Assembly (NCBI GenBank): GCA_036346225.1
Contig: JARFIW010001215.1
Span: 2,924,501-2,988,500, forward strand
From: Platerodrilus igneus
Lineage: Eukaryota > Arthropoda > Insecta > Coleoptera > Lycidae
Length of the DNA stretch: 64,000 nucleotides
Direction of reading: 5' to 3'
In this document: positions 60,080 to 64,000 of the stretch, piece after piece
Layout: the number at the start of each line of letters is the position of its first letter
Numbering within the stretch: the stretch's first letter is position 1
Notes under the pieces: generated by a model
The model's input: the letters and a program-made list of their open reading frames with translations, nothing else
Told to the model about the DNA's origin: nothing
Database searches by the model: none
Program-made: the position numbers and the translations under genes

Positions 60080-60405
60080 ATATCGGCTGTAGTGAGAATT
60101 GCAGGGAACGGTGTAGGCTAGCATAGAACATAAATAAGCGGAGGTAGAAGTCCAACCAGTTTCAAGACGTAAAACCCATTGACGAAAAATAAGTGCTCTT
60201 AAATCTGATGATTATTATAAACAACTACAGGTTGTAAAATATTTTCAACTAATATGGATTGTGCGAAAGGATAAATTGGAAAAACTATTAATTCGACAAA
60301 GGTCCAGGTGCTGAAGGAACTTGGCAGTCAAAGGCTGCTTACCCCCCTTCATATACCACTAAAAATGGGGGAAATAGGGTATATAACTGTAAATTAGAAG
60401 GTGAC
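60080..60405 (+). repeat. LINE 3'-end fragment 1
   Basis: Matches about 53255-53575 of the RTE-like LINE (…GCAGGGAA.GTGTAGGCTAG, later CTTGGCAGTCAAAGGCTGCT). Severely 5'-truncated copy. Confidence 0.7.
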
Positions 60406-60905
60406 CGAACTACATCAAACAAGAAAGAACAGCAGCTATGTTCAAAGACAATGAACATAGATACAAGAAGAAAACTGTTCAAAGCATAGTGTAGAGCACA
60501 GCACAGTACATCTCTGAAATAGGGGTAGTATGAAAAGCAGACAGAAAGAGATAGAAACCTTCTGGATTGTTGTGCTTCAGATGTATAAGGATGGCTGCAT
60601 GAACAGACAAAGTTAATAACAAATTAGTTGTAGAAATAGTAGAGGAATAAAGATATCCGTGGAAAACGAAAAAATAGGAGAAATAGAAGGACAGGATACG
60701 TTCTAAGGCATTTCTGGGGAATAGTACGGGATACGCTACAAGCAGAGATAGGAAAAGAGACAGAGATAGACCGAGATCAGACTTTAGCACATAGTGTTAG
60801 ATGCACACTGTGCAAATTTCAGGGAAATGTGTAGATTGGTTCAGACTAGGAGACAATGTGCGCGTCTAACCAGTTCTAGGACTGAAGACCTAATGATGAT
60901 ACTTA
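60406..60905 (+). repeat. LINE 3'-end fragment 2
   Basis: Matches about 52855-53340 of the RTE-like LINE (TTCAAAGACAATGAACATAG, later GGGGAATAGTACGGGATACG). Second 5'-truncated copy in tandem with the first. The minus-strand frame at 60479-60790 is a shadow. Confidence 0.7.
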
Positions 60906-61163
60906 TTACACATTTAATCAAGCTAAGTCTACATACTTTCAGATGTCGCCCACCCGAACGATAACAGTGTGACCATAATCTATTTTCAAAACAAAAAACA
61001 TTTGAGAGGGCGCGGATTTTATCTAATGACGACTTGGTAAATGTGTAAAGTTGTATTTTACAGAACTACCGAAGGCATGTTCGTTCGAAAGCATAATGTT
61101 ATTAGAAAAACATTAGTGCTAATGGATCTTATACTGAAAAATCGAATTGTGTCTGTTTTTAAA

Positions 61164-61441
61164 CTAGTTATTGTTTTCATAATTAGCTAGATAACATAAA
61201 AACTCATCTAACTCCTCACCCTTTGCTGTTAAACTACTATAGGTGTTAAATACAGCTCTCGCAAAAATGTAATGATAAAGATGAATTGCAAATTTCAGAC
61301 AATTGCAGTAAAAATCAATATTCAATTTATTAATGGTTTGCGTTCCCGTATCCATTATTAATCGTACAAGGTTTTTCTTTGGTTGTTCATAAATATCCTT
61401 AACAAATGTTCTCAAAATTTTCTGTCTATCGATGGTCCCGG
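61164..61441 (-). CDS. Possible exon of an unknown gene
   Basis: Minus-strand frame reading DRQKILRTFVKDIYEQPKKN, then LVRLIMDTGTQTINKLNIDF and YHYIFARAVFNTYSSL, ending CYLANYENNN with a stop at about 61164. It has good amino-acid complexity. A TTAG acceptor-like site is at about 61441 and a possible alternative donor AAAGG/GTGAGG inside. Helical, no signal peptide or membrane segment; I do not recognise the family. The splice phase does not fit the upstream exon candidate if joined simply. Confidence 0.4.
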
Positions 61442-61562
61442 CATTATTTTGCTAAGTAGCTGTATCTATAACCTAACTTAATCAAGATTTATATTACTTT
61501 AAAACTTGTTTCTTAAATTTAATACTTCAAGCCGAAAAAATTAATATGTGTCTTTATAACTC

Positions 61563-61736
61563 ACCCGGAAGTGATTTTGTGCGTACAACATACTCCCACA
61601 AAGGTGTAAGAGATATTTTACCATCATTCGCTGACGCAATTCGATGTGTATCCATTGATAAGTTCTGATAATAATTGTTGTAGCTGCCAGATGTTTTCGC
61701 AGAATTTGATAACTGCATTGTGTTGTTTTTAAACAT
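61563..61736 (-). CDS. Possible first exon of an unknown gene
   Basis: Minus-strand ATG frame MFKNNTMQLSNSAKTSGSYN … SLTPLWEYVVRTKSLPG, ended by a strong donor-like CCGG/GTGAGT at 61562. Polar N-terminus, then a more conserved-looking segment. It may belong with 61164-61441 and be the 5' end of a minus-strand gene; phase disagreement leaves this open. Confidence 0.35.
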
Positions 61737-63060
61737 ATAATGAATTATAAGAGAGCTTTATTTTTTCCTTTTCATTATGTGTAGGTAGTTTAAAAGTTGA
61801 CTAGCGCATAGTAGAGATGACGCAGAAATAGTACAACGCAACGCGGAGTGATTCACTCACGTGTCTAACTTACCACAACAAACACACAACTGAAGTAAAG
61901 GTGTTCTAGCTGTGACTACCCTAAGCTGGGTTCTTGCACCGCATTGATTATGCAAATCGATATTTCTGGATTGTTATTACTCACCTGTATGTGGGTTATT
62001 ATAATTATATTCGCATTTACGCTTTTCGGAGGACTTGTTGAGAAGCTCCTACCGAATATATTGCTATAAAACACGTTTTTTAACAAGAGTTACACCTGTC
62101 TGATAAAACTATCTTAACACAAATTAGTCGATTATATAGAAATTGTTAACTTTGTTAAGCGCTTTTTATCACAATTAACTTTATTCAAAAATTTATCTAT
62201 ATCGACGATTTCAATGTAAAACCTCACATTATATCTTTGATAATGGTTTAAAAATAAAACCGAAAGAACAAATTTCAACAGAAATTCTGGACACAACTGG
62301 GAATCTAGGAGAACACTTTACAGAAGCAACAGTGCAACCAGAAGACCCACGCCTAGACCAAGGGTACAGAGACTGAATAGCTCACCAGACATGGACAGGA
62401 CCCAGACGACGACAGGTTGTTACAGGCGGAAAAGCTACTAAGTATATTGTTTTCATTAAAATTATAAAATGGGGGCGGTTTGTAAAACAAAAATTAAAGG
62501 GGGGTCACCGGCACTAGCTAGCGGAAGGTCGTGGATCATATAGAGGGTTAAAATTTAGCAGAAAGAGCTAAATTAATATATTTTATACAATAAAAAAATT
62601 CGGCACTTACTTTTATAAATATTGTGGCTTAATGACAATTACCAAGGGCGCCAGACAAGTCGAGAATGTCCAAATGTTCATGCAAAACCTTGAGAGACTT
62701 GTCATCCCAAAGAGGACAATTGTTTCTTTTAATCAATTCTTACCTTTTGACTACTTATGCAACTTTCATGATAAAAAAAATAAAAACTATTGACTTAGTC
62801 AACGGCAAACAAAAACTATTTAATCAACGGAGCAATAAACGTGAACCTGTAACATTATTTTGTAATGTTAACGAATAAACAGATTAATTAATTAATTAAA
62901 ATTCAGTAACTTGCATATAGACAAAAATTTCACAATAAATTACTTTATATTTTAGTTAGGCTCCCTTATAATAAAATACCAAGGTTACAAATAGCTTCAG
63001 GCTAAACTATTAGAAATTCCAGCGGCAGGTCATCATAGTTTAAAGCTCTACCCTTGTAAA
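61737..63060. other. Spacer without recognised genes
   Basis: If the exon at 61563-61736 is real, its promoter should lie here. A frame at about 62280-62370 (TTGNLGEHFTEATVQPEDPR) and one at 62666-62878 show no family signature. Confidence 0.4.
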
Positions 63061-63069
63061 TCAAATACA

Positions 63070-64000
63070 AAAAACTTAAAGCTTAGGTCGGTTCCAGATT
63101 AACGAATCTGATAAAATTAAAATGGAATAGTACCTTTTAAGGTAAATGAAAGGAAAGCAATTTTCTTTGCAAAGATTTAAAGCACGGGAACTGAGGTAGG
63201 ACCTTAAGTTATCGCCAATTACTATGCTTTTATCGTAACTACTTCGTTTTATTTTAGGAAGAAGAATGGTAATAAACCAGTCTTCAAAACTGGGGGCATC
63301 AAGCCACCCACTTTTGGTTCTATTGTACCTTGTGCCCTCTGGCCCTCCAGTCCAAATATCCCACATTTTTTCTGATTTATAATTTACATATGGAGGACAA
63401 AGTTCTCCTTTAGCATTACCACACATCATAATAGAAACTGCCGCTTTTGAGGAATATTTGATGGCTTCTGAATATTTGCATCTTCTTTTTGTTAAAACAA
63501 TTTTTTTCCGGGATCGTCAACTAAATTTGTTTCATCATAATTCTAAACTGCACCAGGATCAACATCTTCAAGCACATCTTGTAGATTGTCAAAATATGAG
63601 TTAATGATGTCACTATTCACAGCTGCTCGGCTTCTTTTTATATTGCTACAGAGACATTTAGACAATTGATGCTTTTGACGCCCAAGAAAACCTTTTACCC
63701 AACATTTACCAGGCAGATTATTATCAAATATTCATATTTCCCGCCTAAATAAGTCCCTGTCTAAATAAGTTTTAATTATATGCCGTAAATCCATAACCGT
63801 CTAAGGAAATGTAAAATCGCACATAACTATTATATACTGCACAAACGAATCCTCCTCCTCTTTAGTGAATTCACATTTGTGACCAGGCAGGTTAACAGAA
63901 TTTGTTGTAATGGCCTTTAATTTTAAAATAATTGTACTACATGGAATTTTATAAAAAGCAGAAGCTTCCTGTTGTGACATATTTTGTGATTTAACATCAT
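63070..64000 (-). pseudogene. Pogo/Tigger-like DDE transposase, partial
   Basis: Minus-strand transposase running off the window's right edge. From the edge: SQQEASAFYKIPCSTIILKL (HTH-like), then NSDIINSYFDNLQDVLEDVD near 63590. NYDETNLVDDPGKK near 63510-63550 has the first catalytic D. The clean frame 63429-63076 starts MMCGNAKGELCPPYVNYKSE and continues through KSGWLDAPSFEDWF to IVIGDNL, the second catalytic D, near 63210-63230. The third acid region is missing because the frame drifts after about 63160. In-frame stops lie near 63550, 63730 and 63810. DDE_1 family remnant. Confidence 0.75.

Overview
The window looks like a repeat-dense, AT-rich stretch of an arthropod, probably insect, nuclear genome. 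The support is the mix of families: Penelope-like elements (PLEs) with GIY-YIG endonuclease, mariner/Tc1, piggyBac and pogo-type transposases, RTE-like and R1-like LINEs, a Gypsy-like Gag, and one exon of a spliced host gene with a TOG/HEAT-like protein. I see no bacterial operons, no rRNA or tRNA genes and no CRISPR array. Nearly every coding remnant carries stops or frameshifts, so the window is mostly a stack of dead mobile elements.

Layout. 1-7.6 kb and 18.0-22.5 kb hold copies of an element I do not recognise as a whole. It combines a ~640-codon unknown gene (ORF1) with parts of a family-B DNA polymerase of the protein-primed type found in Polinton/adintovirus/bidnavirus-like elements. 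In the first locus two copies of the ORF1 end lie head to head, giving a large inverted repeat. 7.7-9.75 kb is a broken piggyBac preceded by 58-codon tandem repeats. 9.75-18.0 kb is a nest: a minus-strand PLE split by a mariner, which is itself split (TSD CGCT) by an element with direct terminal repeats.

23.0-35.6 kb is a second nest: PLE fragments, one apparently with its 5' third inverted, broken by a 9.0 kb LTR retrotransposon. That element encodes a Gag whose capsid halves are in swapped order and has no visible pol; its 3' LTR is interrupted by a 1.4 kb solo LTR with TSD CTCT. 35.7-36.6 kb is the best host exon (minus strand, TOGARAM-like). 36.9-38.5 kb is an inverted-repeat element related to the direct-repeat element at 11.8-17.0 kb.

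38.5-45.0 kb is AT-rich and looks non-coding. 45.0-47.0 kb is a foldback-type element whose arms are satellite-like repeats. 47.2-48.6 kb is a mariner-like element with matching inverted ends and flanking TA. 50.1-53.6 kb is a nearly full-length RTE-like LINE, followed directly by a 5'-truncated R1-like LINE with RNase H (53.6-55.7 kb). 55.8-60.9 kb holds microsatellites, a dispersed repeat and LINE tails. 61.1-61.7 kb has two possible minus-strand exons, and a pogo-type transposase fragment runs off the right edge.

The genes do not work together as a pathway. The order of events can be read from the nesting: the PLEs are older than the mariner and LTR elements within them, and these are older than the solo LTR in the 3' LTR. 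The most interesting object is the ORF1/PolB element, because ORF1 is unidentified, its copies form a palindrome, and the polymerase halves are reversed in order.
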